NCBI RefSeq assembly: GCF_014647635.1
Contig: NZ_BMPO01000012.1
Location: forward strand, 1 to 64,000
Length of the DNA stretch: 64,000 nucleotides
Reading direction: 5' to 3'
DNA from: Pseudomonas matsuisoli
GTDB taxonomy: Bacteria; Pseudomonadota; Gammaproteobacteria; Pseudomonadales; Pseudomonadaceae
Of this stretch, positions 28,769-38,433 are shown piece after piece; position 1 is the stretch's first letter, and each line of letters begins with the position of its first letter. Made by a program: the position numbers and the translations under genes. The notes beneath the pieces were generated by a model. It saw nothing but the letters and a program-made list of their open reading frames with translations, was not told where the DNA came from and did not search any database.

Positions 28769-29941
28769 ATGTCCCAATCCATTACGACCGATGTTCTGAT
28801 CGTAGGCGGCGGGGTCGCCGGGCTTTGGTTGAGCGCCCGTTTGCGCCGCGCCGGGTATTCCACGGTGCTGGTCGAGACGGCCACACTGGGCGGCGGGCAG
28901 AGCATCAAATCCCAGGGAATCATCCATGGTGGTGCGAAGTACGCGTTGCACGGCGCGCTGAGCGGCGCCTCCGAAGCCATTGCGGACATGCCGCGACGTT
29001 GGCGCGAAGCCTTGGCCGGCACCGGCGAGCTTGATCTATCCGGCGTCCGGCTGCTGTCCGAAGCTCACTATCTCTGGTCGCCCGGTACGCTGGCGGGCAA
29101 TCTCACCAGCTTTTTCGCCAGCAAGGCCGTCCGCGGCCGCGTCGATGCCGTGAAGGGTGCCGACCTGCCGCCCGCACTCCAGCATCCGAAGTTCAAAGGC
29201 AAGGTCTATCGCCTCGCCGAACTCGTGCTGGATGTCCCTAGCCTGATCGCGCGCTTGGCCGAACTGTCGAGCGATGGGCTCCTGGCGGCGAAGCGGATCG
29301 AACCCTTAAAAGAGGGAGACACGCTAACGGGACTGCGCGTCGACGACTACGAGATCCGCGCCCAACGTATCGTCCTCAGCGCGGGCCAAGGCAATGCGGA
29401 ACTGCTATCGGCACTCGGGTTAAAACAGCCTGCTCAACAAACCCGACCACTGCACATGGTGATGGCGAAGGGGCCGGCTTTGAAGCCGCTCTACGCGCAC
29501 TGCCTCGGCGGCGGCCCTAAACCGCGGGTCACCGTGACCAGCCACCCGGCGAACGATGGCCAGTGGGTATGGTACCTCGGGGGCGATCTGGCGGAAGCGG
29601 ACGGCGTGGCGCGTACGCCGGAGGCACAGATCGAAGCAGCAAAGGCCGAAATGCACGCCTTGCTCCCCTGGGTCGATCAATCGCAGACACACTGGGCGAC
29701 CCTGCGCATCGAGCGGGCCGAGCCGGCACAAAGCGGGCTGGTACGGCCAGATAACGCATTTCTCGCAGACGAGGACGCACTGCTCGTTGGCTGGCCGACC
29801 AAACTTGCGCTGGCACCCGACTTTGCCGACCGCGTGCTGGCAGCGCTGGAACGCGACGCGATCACACCGGGCAACCACGAACCCCTCCCCGCGTTCCCGA
29901 AACCTGCGGTCGCGCGTCCGGCCTGGGATGACATGCCATGA
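28769..29941 (+). CDS. FAD-dependent oxidoreductase (DAO/glycerol-3-phosphate dehydrogenase-like)
   Basis: A 390-residue flavoprotein. A dinucleotide-binding motif DVLIVGGGVAGLWLSARL lies at residues 8-25 and ATLGGGQSIKSQGIIHGGAKYAL follows, as in DAO-family enzymes that oxidise amines or hydroxy acids. The substrate is unknown. The ATG at 28769 (MSQSITTDVLIVGGG) is preferred over a frame start at 28706 because it places the motif normally. It overlaps the next gene by four bases (ATGA), so the two are co-translated. The same gene pair occurs near waaA in P. aeruginosa (PA4991/PA4992 by memory). Confidence 0.82.
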   Translation: MSQSITTDVLIVGGGVAGLWLSARLRRAGYSTVLVETATLGGGQSIKSQGIIHGGAKYALHGALSGASEAIADMPRRWREALAGTGELDLSGVRLLSEAHYLWSPGTLAGNLTSFFASKAVRGRVDAVKGADLPPALQHPKFKGKVYRLAELVLDVPSLIARLAELSSDGLLAAKRIEPLKEGDTLTGLRVDDYEIRAQRIVLSAGQGNAELLSALGLKQPAQQTRPLHMVMAKGPALKPLYAHCLGGGPKPRVTVTSHPANDGQWVWYLGGDLAEADGVARTPEAQIEAAKAEMHALLPWVDQSQTHWATLRIERAEPAQSGLVRPDNAFLADEDALLVGWPTKLALAPDFADRVLAALERDAITPGNHEPLPAFPKPAVARPAWDDMP

Positions 29942-30744
29942 TCAAGACACTGCACGGGTTGGAGCGCCCACTCGGCCACACTGGCTTCAATGTGTCGCCA
30001 ATCGGCCTGGGTACGGTAAAGCTTGGCCGCGACCAAGGCGTGAAATACCCCAGCGGCTTCACCATTCCAGACGATAACGATGCCCGCCAACTGCTCTCAC
30101 TGGCACGCGACCTGGGCATCAACCTAATCGACACCGCACCTGCGTACGGCCAGAGTGAAGAGCGCCTGGGCAGCCTGATCAAAGGTCAGCGTGACGCCTG
30201 GGTGATCGTGAGCAAGGTCGGCGAGGAATTCGAACGGGGCGAGTCCCACTTCGACTTTTCATCCGCTCATACCCGGCGCTCGGTGGAACGCAGCCTGCAA
30301 CGGCTGCAGACAGATCGCATCGACGTGGTCCTCGTGCATTCGGACGGCAACGACCTCGATATCCTGCGCCAGGGCGAGGCGTACGAAACGCTTGAGCAAT
30401 TGAAGCAGGAAGGCAAGATCGGCGCGTACGGCCTGTCCGGCAAAACCGTGGAAGGCGGAATACAGGGCCTGGAACGCGGCGACTGCGGCATGGTGACCTA
30501 CAACCTGGCCCAACAGGACGAACGGCCTGTCATCGATTACGCGCTGTCACATGGCAAGGGCATGCTGATCAAGAAGGCCTTCGCCAGTGGGCATGCGTGC
30601 TTGAAGCCGGGCGTCGATCCCGTACGGGCGAGCTTCGAGCTTATCTTCACGCACCCTGGGGCGACGAGCGCGATCATCGGCACCATCAACCCGCTTCATC
30701 TGACCCATAATGTCGCGACGGTCGCCAAGGTGATCCGCCCATAA
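29938..30744 (+). CDS. Aldo/keto reductase family protein
   Basis: A 268-residue TIM-barrel oxidoreductase. The catalytic tetrad can be placed: Asp and Tyr in NLIDTAPAYGQSEERLG, Lys in VIVSKVGEEF and His in DVVLVHSDGND. The C-terminal SAIIGTINPLHL is an NADPH-binding region. Its substrate is unknown. It overlaps the upstream flavoprotein gene by ATGA and is followed after 31 bases by the gene at 30776, so it probably belongs to a three-gene operon. A redox partnership with the flavoprotein is inference. Confidence 0.87.
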   Translation: MIKTLHGLERPLGHTGFNVSPIGLGTVKLGRDQGVKYPSGFTIPDDNDARQLLSLARDLGINLIDTAPAYGQSEERLGSLIKGQRDAWVIVSKVGEEFERGESHFDFSSAHTRRSVERSLQRLQTDRIDVVLVHSDGNDLDILRQGEAYETLEQLKQEGKIGAYGLSGKTVEGGIQGLERGDCGMVTYNLAQQDERPVIDYALSHGKGMLIKKAFASGHACLKPGVDPVRASFELIFTHPGATSAIIGTINPLHLTHNVATVAKVIRP

Positions 30745-30775
30745 CGACAATACTGCCCGACTAGAGGAGCTGCCC

Positions 30776-31690
30776 ATGCCGCGAATGCTTGTCCGTAAAA
30801 ATCCCGGCACGTTCAAGACGCTACCCCTGGTTGTCGAAGCCGACGCCGAATGCCTGACCTACCAGAGCGTAGGCCGGGCACTGAATTTTTCCGAAATGCT
30901 GGAGCGGCGCAAGCCGGTGGATATCAGCGACGGCGAGCGTTTTTCCGTCGAGCTGGCGAACCTGGGCGTATCGGTACGCGTGACGCTCAAGTGGCAGAAC
31001 CGGGATTACTGGGTGCTCGTTCGCCAGCGCCGGCAGGATCGCGGTGACGTCGTCCTCAAACTGGTCTCGGGCTATGTGCCGGCCCACGAACTCAATTTGC
31101 CGTTGCTGACGGCCATTCAAGAAGTGGCGGAAGAGTGCCTGATCGAAGCGCCTGACGGCTGGCTGCAAGGCCGGTTCGGCGAGACGTGGTTACCGGCGCC
31201 TTACGCCGGCTCGCTGCAGTACCAGGAAGCGCGACAGTTCCGGCTCAATCCGCTGTCGGGTGCGGCGCGCCCAGTGCGTTGTGGCAACCTGACCTTGCTG
31301 GAGCGGCCGCGGGCCTATGTGCATGCCCCGACGGCGTCGCTACAACTGGTTTACGACCTGAGCCTGGAATTGCCTAAGGCGACTGGTCCGGTCAGCCTGT
31401 TTCATGTCGATGAAAAGCTCGAAGGCGACACGCTCGTCGCCCGCCTGGATCGGGCCAGGCCGGATCTTTATCTCGTTCCGCTGTTGGACGGCAGACCGAC
31501 CGATGAGCTGTTCACCTTGTCCGCAGGGGAATTGCGCCCGGCGAGCACACGCGGTCTTTGGTTGGCGGAAAGCTTTGCCGAACAAACGGGATGGCTGGTA
31601 CGCGATGAACGCGTGCGCTGGAAGGATTGGATCGCGCGCGTGAACAAGGCAGCCGCGCCGGAAAACGAGCAAGGGCGCCGTTGTCGTTGA
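30776..31690 (+). CDS. Conserved hypothetical protein with degenerate Nudix-like motif
   Basis: A 304-residue soluble protein with no signal peptide. I do not recognise a characterised family. Around residue 100 it has SGYVPAHELNLPLLTAIQEVAEECLI. This resembles a Nudix box (Gx5Ex7REUxEExGU) with two extra residues, Gln for Arg and Leu for Gly, so hydrolase activity is doubtful. An AGAGGAG site lies just before the ATG. It is the last gene of the flavoprotein operon and corresponds to a protein of unknown function in the same place in P. aeruginosa (PA4993 by memory). Confidence 0.75.
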   Translation: MPRMLVRKNPGTFKTLPLVVEADAECLTYQSVGRALNFSEMLERRKPVDISDGERFSVELANLGVSVRVTLKWQNRDYWVLVRQRRQDRGDVVLKLVSGYVPAHELNLPLLTAIQEVAEECLIEAPDGWLQGRFGETWLPAPYAGSLQYQEARQFRLNPLSGAARPVRCGNLTLLERPRAYVHAPTASLQLVYDLSLELPKATGPVSLFHVDEKLEGDTLVARLDRARPDLYLVPLLDGRPTDELFTLSAGELRPASTRGLWLAESFAEQTGWLVRDERVRWKDWIARVNKAAAPENEQGRRCR

Positions 31691-31698
31691 GGCCGCTT

Positions 31699-31864
31699 GG
31701 TGGATGGCTTCGGCCATCCACCCTACGGAATGTCGCGATCCTGGCGTAGGGTGGATAACGGCAACGCCTTATCCACGCGCCTTGCATGCCCGAGAGCACG
31801 CGTGCATGACTTCGGCCATCAATGCTACGTAACCCGCGGCTCTTGTAGACCGGGTGCAACCCGG
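31699..31864. repeat. REP palindromes downstream of hldE
   Basis: Three units lie in the 199-base convergent gap. 31699-31726 has GGTGGATGGC pairing with GCCATCCACC, ending CTAC. 31746-31776 is GTAGGGTGGATAACGGCAACGCCTTATCCAC. 31844-31863 is GTAGACCGGGTGCAACCCGG. The space separates the end of the plus-strand operon from the end of hldE, and the hairpins may act as 3' boundaries. Confidence 0.7.
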
Positions 31865-31889
31865 GAAAGGGCCACTCGAGTTAATCCGT

Positions 31890-33314
31890 TCAATTCCGCG
31901 TACGGATCTTTTCGACGATCGCCGTGGTGGAGCTGTTTTCTACCAACCCCAACACACGCACTTCGCCGCCGTAGGCATTGACGATGTCGGCGCCGACGAC
32001 CTGGTCTACACCGTAGTCCCCGCCCTTCACCAGCACATCAGGCTGAACCTGCTTGAGCAGACGCTCGGGCGTGCCCTCGCTGAAGCTGACAACCCAATCG
32101 ACCGAGCTCAACCCCGCTAATACCGCCATACGCCGCTCGACCGCGTTGATGGGCCGTCCCGGACCTTTCAAGCGGCTCACGGACGCGTCGTCGTTCACCG
32201 CAACGATCAGGCGATCGCCCTGCGCCGCGGCCTGCTCCAGATAGGTCACATGCCCTGCGTGCAAGATGTCGAAGCAGCCGTTGGTGAAAACGATTTTCTC
32301 GCCATGGGCACGGGCGTCTTCGACCGCGGCGAGCAACTGCTCCAGCCCCAACACGCCGCGTTCGCTGCCCTCTTCCCGCTGCACGGCCCGACGCAATTCC
32401 GGAACGCTGATTGCCGCGGTGCCGAGCTTGCCAACCACGATACCCGCCGCAAGATTGGCCAGCGCGACCGCTTCGGGCAGCTCGACACCCGCTGCAAGGC
32501 TGGCGGCCAATGTGGAAATCACCGTGTCCCCCGCACCCGTGACGTCGAACACCTCACGCGCGCGCGCGGGCAGGTGCAAAGGGGCGTGCGCCGGGCGTAG
32601 CAGCGTCATCCCATGCTCGCCGCGCGTGACGAGTAGAGCCCCGAGGTCCAATTCACGCATCAGCGACGCGCCGCGCGCCACGAGCTCGCTTTCGTCTTCG
32701 CAACGTCCGACGATCGCTTCGAATTCACTCAGGTTCGGCGTGATCAGGCTCGCGCCCCGGTAGATCGAAAAATCCTTGCCCTTCGGGTCCGCCAGCACCG
32801 GAATGTTGTGCGCACGTGCAGCCTGAATCAGGGCCTGATGATTTTTAAGGGCACCTTTGCCGTAGTCCGACAGCACCAAAACATTAATACCCCCCAGCAG
32901 CCCGCGGACATCGTCGGCGAGCGCTTCGGCGTCGGTATCGAACGGTTCTTCGAAGTCCATTCGCAGCAACTGCTGGTGGCGGCTCATCACCCGCAACTTG
33001 ACGATGGTCGGCTGCTCTTCGATCTGCTGGAAATGCGTCTTCACCCCAACGGCAGCAAGACTCGCGGCGAGGCTGTCAGCCGCCTCATCCACGCCTGTTA
33101 CGCCAACAAGCGTCACGCGAGCGCCCAGCGCAGCGACATTGAGCGCGACGTTCGCGGCGCCACCGGGCCGATCCTCGATCTGGCCGACTTTCACTACCGG
33201 GACCGGCGCCTCAGGGGATATGCGACTCGTGTCGCCATGCCAATAGCGATCGAGCATGACGTCTCCGACCACAAGCACGGCTGCCTGATCGTAACGGGGC
33301 ATGGACAGTTTCAT
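31890..33314 (-). CDS. hldE: Bifunctional heptose-7-phosphate kinase/heptose-1-phosphate adenylyltransferase
   Basis: A 474-residue two-domain enzyme for ADP-heptose synthesis. The N-terminal ribokinase-like half (1-315) shows [24 protein letters not shown] and [11 protein letters not shown] with the catalytic Asp. The C-terminal cytidylyltransferase-like half shows [19 protein letters not shown] with the HxGH motif. ADP-heptose is the donor for WaaC and WaaF, encoded in this window. The ATG at 33314 gives [11 protein letters not shown]; the longer frame to 33449 overlaps dnpA. It follows dnpA by 58 bases, in the order known from P. aeruginosa. Confidence 0.96.
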   Translation of the reverse strand: MKLSMPRYDQAAVLVVGDVMLDRYWHGDTSRISPEAPVPVVKVGQIEDRPGGAANVALNVAALGARVTLVGVTGVDEAADSLAASLAAVGVKTHFQQIEEQPTIVKLRVMSRHQQLLRMDFEEPFDTDAEALADDVRGLLGGINVLVLSDYGKGALKNHQALIQAARAHNIPVLADPKGKDFSIYRGASLITPNLSEFEAIVGRCEDESELVARGASLMRELDLGALLVTRGEHGMTLLRPAHAPLHLPARAREVFDVTGAGDTVISTLAASLAAGVELPEAVALANLAAGIVVGKLGTAAISVPELRRAVQREEGSERGVLGLEQLLAAVEDARAHGEKIVFTNGCFDILHAGHVTYLEQAAAQGDRLIVAVNDDASVSRLKGPGRPINAVERRMAVLAGLSSVDWVVSFSEGTPERLLKQVQPDVLVKGGDYGVDQVVGADIVNAYGGEVRVLGLVENSSTTAIVEKIRTRN

Positions 33315-33372
33315 GAAAGAGAGGCTCCGCGCGTGTCGAAAAGCGTAAATGATAGCAGTACGCGGCTTGGCA

Positions 33373-34815
33373 TCAATCGTCGGCGGGTGTATCCAATCGG
33401 CGCACCCAGAACAGCTCATGACGCCGCACCGCCTTGCGGAAGAACTCATCCTCCCCCGTGATGGGCCAGCGGCGCCCCAGCAACAATGCCTGGATGAATC
33501 GGCGGATGCGCTTTTTCATAGGCAACGGCACCTGCAGGTCGTGCTGCATCGTCAACGCCATCGCCTTGTCGAGGCGCATTTCTGCACTCAACACCGGGCT
33601 CCACAGCGGCAACGATGGCAACGGTTCGATCGCGGGAGGCAATGCCACACCGTTGTCCGCAGGACCCATGGGCCAACGGTCGTTGTCGTGCAGATGGTTC
33701 GCGTACAACAATTGCAGTTCTGGCTTCCACGTGCTGCGGGTAATCGCCTCTTCTAACGCCATCGCCGCATGCACATGATCGGCATGGGGATCGAGCTGCG
33801 AGTGCGGCAGGACGATGACCTCCGGCCGAAAATGCTCCAACAGCGCAACCAGATCGCCGACCAGATTGTTCCAGGTTGGCCGTGCGTCGGCATCGCCAGG
33901 CAGGCGGAGCGTGTTGAATGCCCGGGCGCTACGGATGTTGAGTTCGCCGGACTCCTTGGAGCCGAACGGAACATCGGGTTGCTCGCGCATTTCACGCAGG
34001 CGCAAACAGAAGTAACCGAGCTGGATACAGCGCGTCATGGGCACCCCGCCCCACAAGGGCACGGCTAGGCTGTTCCACGTTCGTAAACGCCCTTTCAGAC
34101 GGGCCGCCTGCTCCCGACCCAAGCCCAGACGTTCGTAATGACGGGCTTCGATTTCGCCTTGCGTCAGCGTCACGATCGAAGCCTCGTCGGCACGATGATA
34201 GAGACCAAACGCGGCCAACTCGGCGTCATCCGCATGGGGTGCGATGATCATCAGCCGCTTCGCGGCGTAGTCCGGGTTCGCGAACGCATGGAGACGCCCG
34301 GGAATCACCCGGCAAAAACGCCCGCGCACGCTGAGCCGGCCTGCACGCAAATCCTCCTCGAATCCCGATAGGTTGAGGTAGCGACGCCCAGAAACCCGGC
34401 GCTCGAAATCCTGACGGTCTTCGGTGCTGCCTGCCTTGATCAATACACGCGGATCGAGGAGATAGCCCAGCAGCGTCGCCTTGATCGTGCATTCAAGCAC
34501 CAGCGTCTGCGTGCCTGGCGGCAATTCACCATCCACTAGCGTAAGCGTGTCGTCTTCCAGCGCTGTCGTCGACTGCCAGGTGCCCTCGGGGAAATCATGG
34601 CGGTATGAATCGCGCGGCGAATAAAACAAATGATCCGCGAACCACGCCTCGTGAATGATCCAGAATACGAACGCCAGCACCAACGCGATCCAGGGCGGGC
34701 CGAGATCAATGACACGCTGATCGATGAACGCGGACAGGACGAGGACGACGAATGTCAGGCCAATGCGCTTGTTGCGACGATGACGCTTGAGGAGCTTTTG
34801 TTTGCGGGATTCCAT
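33373..34815 (-). CDS. dnpA: PIG-L family deacetylase, DnpA-like
   Basis: A 480-residue protein with a basic N-terminus and two membrane segments (about 20-55), then a PIG-L domain. [16 protein letters not shown] holds the zinc PHxDD motif, and [16 protein letters not shown] holds the second HxxH-type site. PIG-L enzymes remove N-acetyl groups from sugars. The P. aeruginosa homologue DnpA (PA5002), in the same cluster, is reported to affect antibiotic persistence, and its substrate is presumed to be in LPS. The start MESRKQKLL was chosen over a frame seven codons longer. Stands 58 bases before hldE. Confidence 0.85.
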   Translation of the reverse strand: MESRKQKLLKRHRRNKRIGLTFVVLVLSAFIDQRVIDLGPPWIALVLAFVFWIIHEAWFADHLFYSPRDSYRHDFPEGTWQSTTALEDDTLTLVDGELPPGTQTLVLECTIKATLLGYLLDPRVLIKAGSTEDRQDFERRVSGRRYLNLSGFEEDLRAGRLSVRGRFCRVIPGRLHAFANPDYAAKRLMIIAPHADDAELAAFGLYHRADEASIVTLTQGEIEARHYERLGLGREQAARLKGRLRTWNSLAVPLWGGVPMTRCIQLGYFCLRLREMREQPDVPFGSKESGELNIRSARAFNTLRLPGDADARPTWNNLVGDLVALLEHFRPEVIVLPHSQLDPHADHVHAAMALEEAITRSTWKPELQLLYANHLHDNDRWPMGPADNGVALPPAIEPLPSLPLWSPVLSAEMRLDKAMALTMQHDLQVPLPMKKRIRRFIQALLLGRRWPITGEDEFFRKAVRRHELFWVRRLDTPADD

Positions 34816-34993
34816 GAGGTTGCCTGTGACGCGCACGCGGGGTTTGCCAAAAGCCGTATGAAGACTTCCTGATCGCTATCGGCTACACCTGGGAGAAATC
34901 CAACGGGCGACCTGCGGGGCTAGGCACCTAGTCGCACAGGTCGACATCGCAGGAGCGCGTGCAACGCGCCAGAGCGCTCAAGCTGGAAAGCGG

Positions 34994-35890
34994 CTAGACC
35001 TGGAAGACCGGCACCGGTCGGCACCAACGTTCCTTATATTCACGGTCAGCTCGACCGAAGGAATAGCGCAGCGCCTTGCCTCGCGCGCGGGCGTCTTCCC
35101 AGGCGGCCTGCGTATTGGCGTAACTCAATACGCTTCCTGGGCTGAACGAACGGCTCGCAGGATCGACCCCACCATTGATGTATTCGATGCTGATCCATTC
35201 TGGCGCCTCGACCCTGTACAGCACCTGAATCGCAATAGGCATGTCGTCCAGATACACCACCGAGCCGGTCATGAAGGGATGCATGGCCTCGAATACCTGC
35301 GCGAGGTTTTCTGCACCCGGCACGGTGAACTGCCAGCGCCGCTGGAAAAGGTTGGCATAGATCACCGCAAGCTCGGCCGGCGAATGTGCCTGCACCGGCC
35401 GCAACGCGCCACCCGAATCCTCCAGCAAACGCAGCTCCCGGCGCTGGTTGTAGCGAAACTTCTTGGACAGCGCCTCGGGCTCACGCGCCATCATCAGTGA
35501 CTCCTGCTGACGTCGAAGCCCAGGGAAACGCCTCGTATTCGCCTCACCCAGATAGTCAGCGCGCTGACGCAAGATCGCCCCCGCGTCCGGCCGCGCGGGA
35601 AGGATGACTTCGGCATTGCCCAGGTCGAACAGGCGCTTCTTGCCATGCTTTTTCAGCCCTTGCTTCGAAAGCGCCAAATAGCGCCCCCAACAGGGAACCG
35701 CCGCAACGCACTCACCACCCTGCTCCCAGCCGAGGTAGCGAACGGGAATACCCGCCAGCGACGCCAGACGCTCGACAACATCAGGATGAGTCACGACGCT
35801 GCCGCCGTCGCGGTGCCACAACGCGGCGTACTCATTTGCAGATATGGCGCGCCAGCCGCGCTCGCGGAATGGGCGAAACAGATCGATCAC
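34994..35890 (-). CDS. mig-14: Mig-14 family protein
   Basis: A 298-residue protein that matches the Mig-14 family, known from Salmonella as a factor for resistance to antimicrobial peptides. It has an acetyltransferase-like C-terminal half: FRYNQRRELRLLEDSGG near residue 145, LFQRRWQF, and WISIEYINGGVDPASRSFSPGSVL near 220-245, ending with SFGRADREYKERWC. The biochemical activity is not known. Its ATG overlaps the msbA stop by four bases, so it is co-expressed with lipid A export. A 178-base gap to dnpA follows, with no clear terminator. Confidence 0.85.
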   Translation of the reverse strand: MIDLFRPFRERGWRAISANEYAALWHRDGGSVVTHPDVVERLASLAGIPVRYLGWEQGGECVAAVPCWGRYLALSKQGLKKHGKKRLFDLGNAEVILPARPDAGAILRQRADYLGEANTRRFPGLRRQQESLMMAREPEALSKKFRYNQRRELRLLEDSGGALRPVQAHSPAELAVIYANLFQRRWQFTVPGAENLAQVFEAMHPFMTGSVVYLDDMPIAIQVLYRVEAPEWISIEYINGGVDPASRSFSPGSVLSYANTQAAWEDARARGKALRYSFGRADREYKERWCRPVPVFQV

Positions 35891-37710
35891 GATGTTCGCG
35901 AGTCCTTCGCCTCGGGTGACTCATCGAATTGCGTCGCATGCAGTCGTGCGTAGTACCCGTTGAGCGCAAGCAACTGCGCGTGGGTGCCGCGCTCAACGAT
36001 TTCACCGTTATCCATGACCAGAATCAGGTCGGCTTTCTCGATGGTGGAAAGGCGATGAGCGATGACTAAAGTAGTACGGTCCTTGACCACTTGATCAAGT
36101 GCCGCCTGTATATGTCGCTCGGACTCGGTATCAAGCGCTGATGTCGCTTCATCGAGTATCAAAATTGGCGCATTCTTCAGCAGCGCCCGCGCTATGGCGA
36201 GCCGCTGTCTCTGCCCGCCCGACAACAGCACGCCATTCTCACCTACCTGAGTATCGTAGCCGTTAGGTAACTTCTGGATAAACTCATCAGCGTGAGCCGC
36301 TTTAGCCGCTGCTATGACTTCATCTTTAGGAGTGCCCGCTAGGTCACCGTACGCAATGTTGTTGGTGATCGTATCGTTGAACAACGTCACGCTTTGAGAG
36401 ACCAGTGCAATATGTCTGCGCAAATTGACAAGGCGGTAGTTCTGGATCGCTACGCCATCCAACAGAATCTCACCGCTCGTGTGCTGATAGAAGCGAGGCA
36501 CCAAACCGACAAGAGTTGACTTGCCGCTACCAGATCGGCCAACCAACGCGACCATCTGCCCTGGTTCGACCTCAAAAGAGAGATTTTCTAGAACTGGCTT
36601 ATCAGTACCTGGATAGGCAAAAGTAAGATTTTGCACGTCTAAATGGCCTGTGATTCGCTCCCTTTCAATCGTCCCGCTATCGACTTCCTGAGGCTCATCG
36701 AGCTGCTCGAAAATACTCTCCGCTCCCGCGACACCTTTTTGAATTGTCGAGCTCACTTCCGATAACTGCCGAATAGGCTTGGGGAGCAGTCCAGCAAGAG
36801 CCACGTAGGCAACGAGATCGCCCGCAGAGGCATCGCCACGCAGCCATAGCACGAGAAACATGAGGGTCGCCATTGCGCTGTAGATAACAAGCTGAAGACT
36901 TGGGGTATACACAGCATTGGTCTTCACCATCCGCAACTGCTTGGCCGTGTTCGTCCGACTCGCAGAGAGGAAACGGGCTTTTTCATAGGGCTCGCCACCG
37001 AAACTACGTACGACGCGATAACCATGAATCGTTTCGGAAGCGACGTGAGTAACGTCACCCATTGCAGCCTGGATCTTTTTGCTTTGCTTTCGGAATTTCT
37101 TGCTAGCGCTGGCGACCATGACACCTATCACAGGCAGCACAGCAACCATCACTAGCGTCAGTTTCCAATTCATCCAGAGCAAAGTGGCAAAGAGCATTAT
37201 CACTGTCATGCCTTCACGCACGACAACCTTGATCGCATCCGTTGCTGCACCGGTCACCATCGTCACGTTGTACGTAATGCGAGAGATCAAGTGGCCGGAG
37301 CTGTGGTGATCGAAATAGCGATTAGGCAAATTCAACAAATTGTTGAACAAAGCAACACGCAGATCATGAACCAAGCTCAGTGATACTTTCGCTAGGAAGA
37401 AATTGCCGAGGAATGACCCTAAACCTTGAAGCACTGCAATCAGGACAATCAGCAGCGGCACTGCCTGCAGGAGCTTAAGCTCGGCAAGCCACGCCTGATC
37501 TTTCAATAGCGGCACCTGCGAGAAAAAGCTCGCATTCGGATCATTCAGACCGTCAACGAAAAACTTCAACATATAGCCCAGCATGGTCTGAGTCGACGCG
37601 AACATCATGAACCCCACGATGCTGACTGCGAACAGACCCCAGTAGGGTCCTACATAACGCAGCAATCGCAAATACACTTTCATGCTCGATTGCTGGGTAG
37701 AATTGGCCAT
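35887..37710 (-). CDS. msbA: Lipid A export ATP-binding/permease protein MsbA
   Basis: A 607-residue ABC half-transporter that flips lipid A-core across the inner membrane as a homodimer. It has six membrane segments in residues 20-310. The ATPase domain has Walker A GRSGSGKST, signature LSGGQRQRLAIARALL, Walker B ILILDEATSALD and the H-loop IAHRLST. The ATG at 37710 is used; a TTG two codons upstream is less likely. The start lies only 32 bases from that of the divergent kinase-like gene, so the two promoters must overlap the opposing genes or each other. The sequence is somewhat more AT-rich than hldE. Confidence 0.95.
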   Translation of the reverse strand: MANSTQQSSMKVYLRLLRYVGPYWGLFAVSIVGFMMFASTQTMLGYMLKFFVDGLNDPNASFFSQVPLLKDQAWLAELKLLQAVPLLIVLIAVLQGLGSFLGNFFLAKVSLSLVHDLRVALFNNLLNLPNRYFDHHSSGHLISRITYNVTMVTGAATDAIKVVVREGMTVIMLFATLLWMNWKLTLVMVAVLPVIGVMVASASKKFRKQSKKIQAAMGDVTHVASETIHGYRVVRSFGGEPYEKARFLSASRTNTAKQLRMVKTNAVYTPSLQLVIYSAMATLMFLVLWLRGDASAGDLVAYVALAGLLPKPIRQLSEVSSTIQKGVAGAESIFEQLDEPQEVDSGTIERERITGHLDVQNLTFAYPGTDKPVLENLSFEVEPGQMVALVGRSGSGKSTLVGLVPRFYQHTSGEILLDGVAIQNYRLVNLRRHIALVSQSVTLFNDTITNNIAYGDLAGTPKDEVIAAAKAAHADEFIQKLPNGYDTQVGENGVLLSGGQRQRLAIARALLKNAPILILDEATSALDTESERHIQAALDQVVKDRTTLVIAHRLSTIEKADLILVMDNGEIVERGTHAQLLALNGYYARLHATQFDESPEAKDSRTS

Positions 37711-37742
37711 TGGCAAGCCCCATGAGACTGCTAGAGGAAAAG

Positions 37743-38345
37743 ATGCGGATTGTAACAGCGCAAGAGTTGGAACGCTGGCTCGCGAACGGCAGGGTACTAG
37801 AAGCAGATGCCAGAGGGCCTAAGGTCGTTGCGCTCGATAACGGTGCCCTGTTGAAAATCTTTCATACACGCCGCAACAGGCTACTCGCCAAGCTACAACC
37901 GGCAGCCAAGCGGTTTTCGCTGAATGCTCGCCGCTTGCATAAGCTCGGCATACCGGCGCCTGCCGTGACTGAGGTATTTTGGCTCGATCGAAGTCAAGGA
38001 TTAAGCGCCTGCATCTATCAGCCCCTACCTGGCGATTCCATAGAGCAGATGTATCTACAGGACGCGGCAGGTGTAGTGAAAATTTTGCCAGACATCAGTG
38101 CATTCATCCGGACGCTGCACAAATCAGGTATTTACTTTCGGTCACTGCATCTTGGAAACATCATCCAGCTTCCCGATGAGAGTTTCGGCCTGATAGACAT
38201 ATTGGACATGCAGTTCAAGAGGTCTCCGCTTAGCAGCTGGCTGATCAAAAGAAACTTCGACCATTTACGTCGTTATCTGAGTCGCAAGAATCTAAAGGAC
38301 TTCCCGCTAAAAGCGCTTACGGACATATACTACCAAAGCGCGTAG
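37743..38345 (+). CDS. InaA/WaaP-like kinase-family protein with altered catalytic motif
   Basis: A 200-residue protein related to LPS heptose kinases and to PA4998 of P. aeruginosa, which has the same place beside msbA by my recall. The motif region reads SGIYFRSLHLGNII at about residues 133-146, where active kinases have HxDxxxxN. The Asn is kept but HRD is replaced by FRS. The metal-binding Asp is kept in FGLIDILDM. It may be a pseudokinase, or use another base. The ATG at 37743 has AGAGGA just upstream; a start at 37710 would overlap the msbA start codon. It is the only plus-strand gene between 31691 and 57247. Confidence 0.7.
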   Translation: MRIVTAQELERWLANGRVLEADARGPKVVALDNGALLKIFHTRRNRLLAKLQPAAKRFSLNARRLHKLGIPAPAVTEVFWLDRSQGLSACIYQPLPGDSIEQMYLQDAAGVVKILPDISAFIRTLHKSGIYFRSLHLGNIIQLPDESFGLIDILDMQFKRSPLSSWLIKRNFDHLRRYLSRKNLKDFPLKALTDIYYQSA

Positions 38346-38433
38346 CAATAGCGGATTGCATCTGAAGCCTGCCTTGAACGAATGGAAGTATAACCAAATA
38401 CGCGCCTATGCCCGGCGGCAAAACTTAGCGTGC

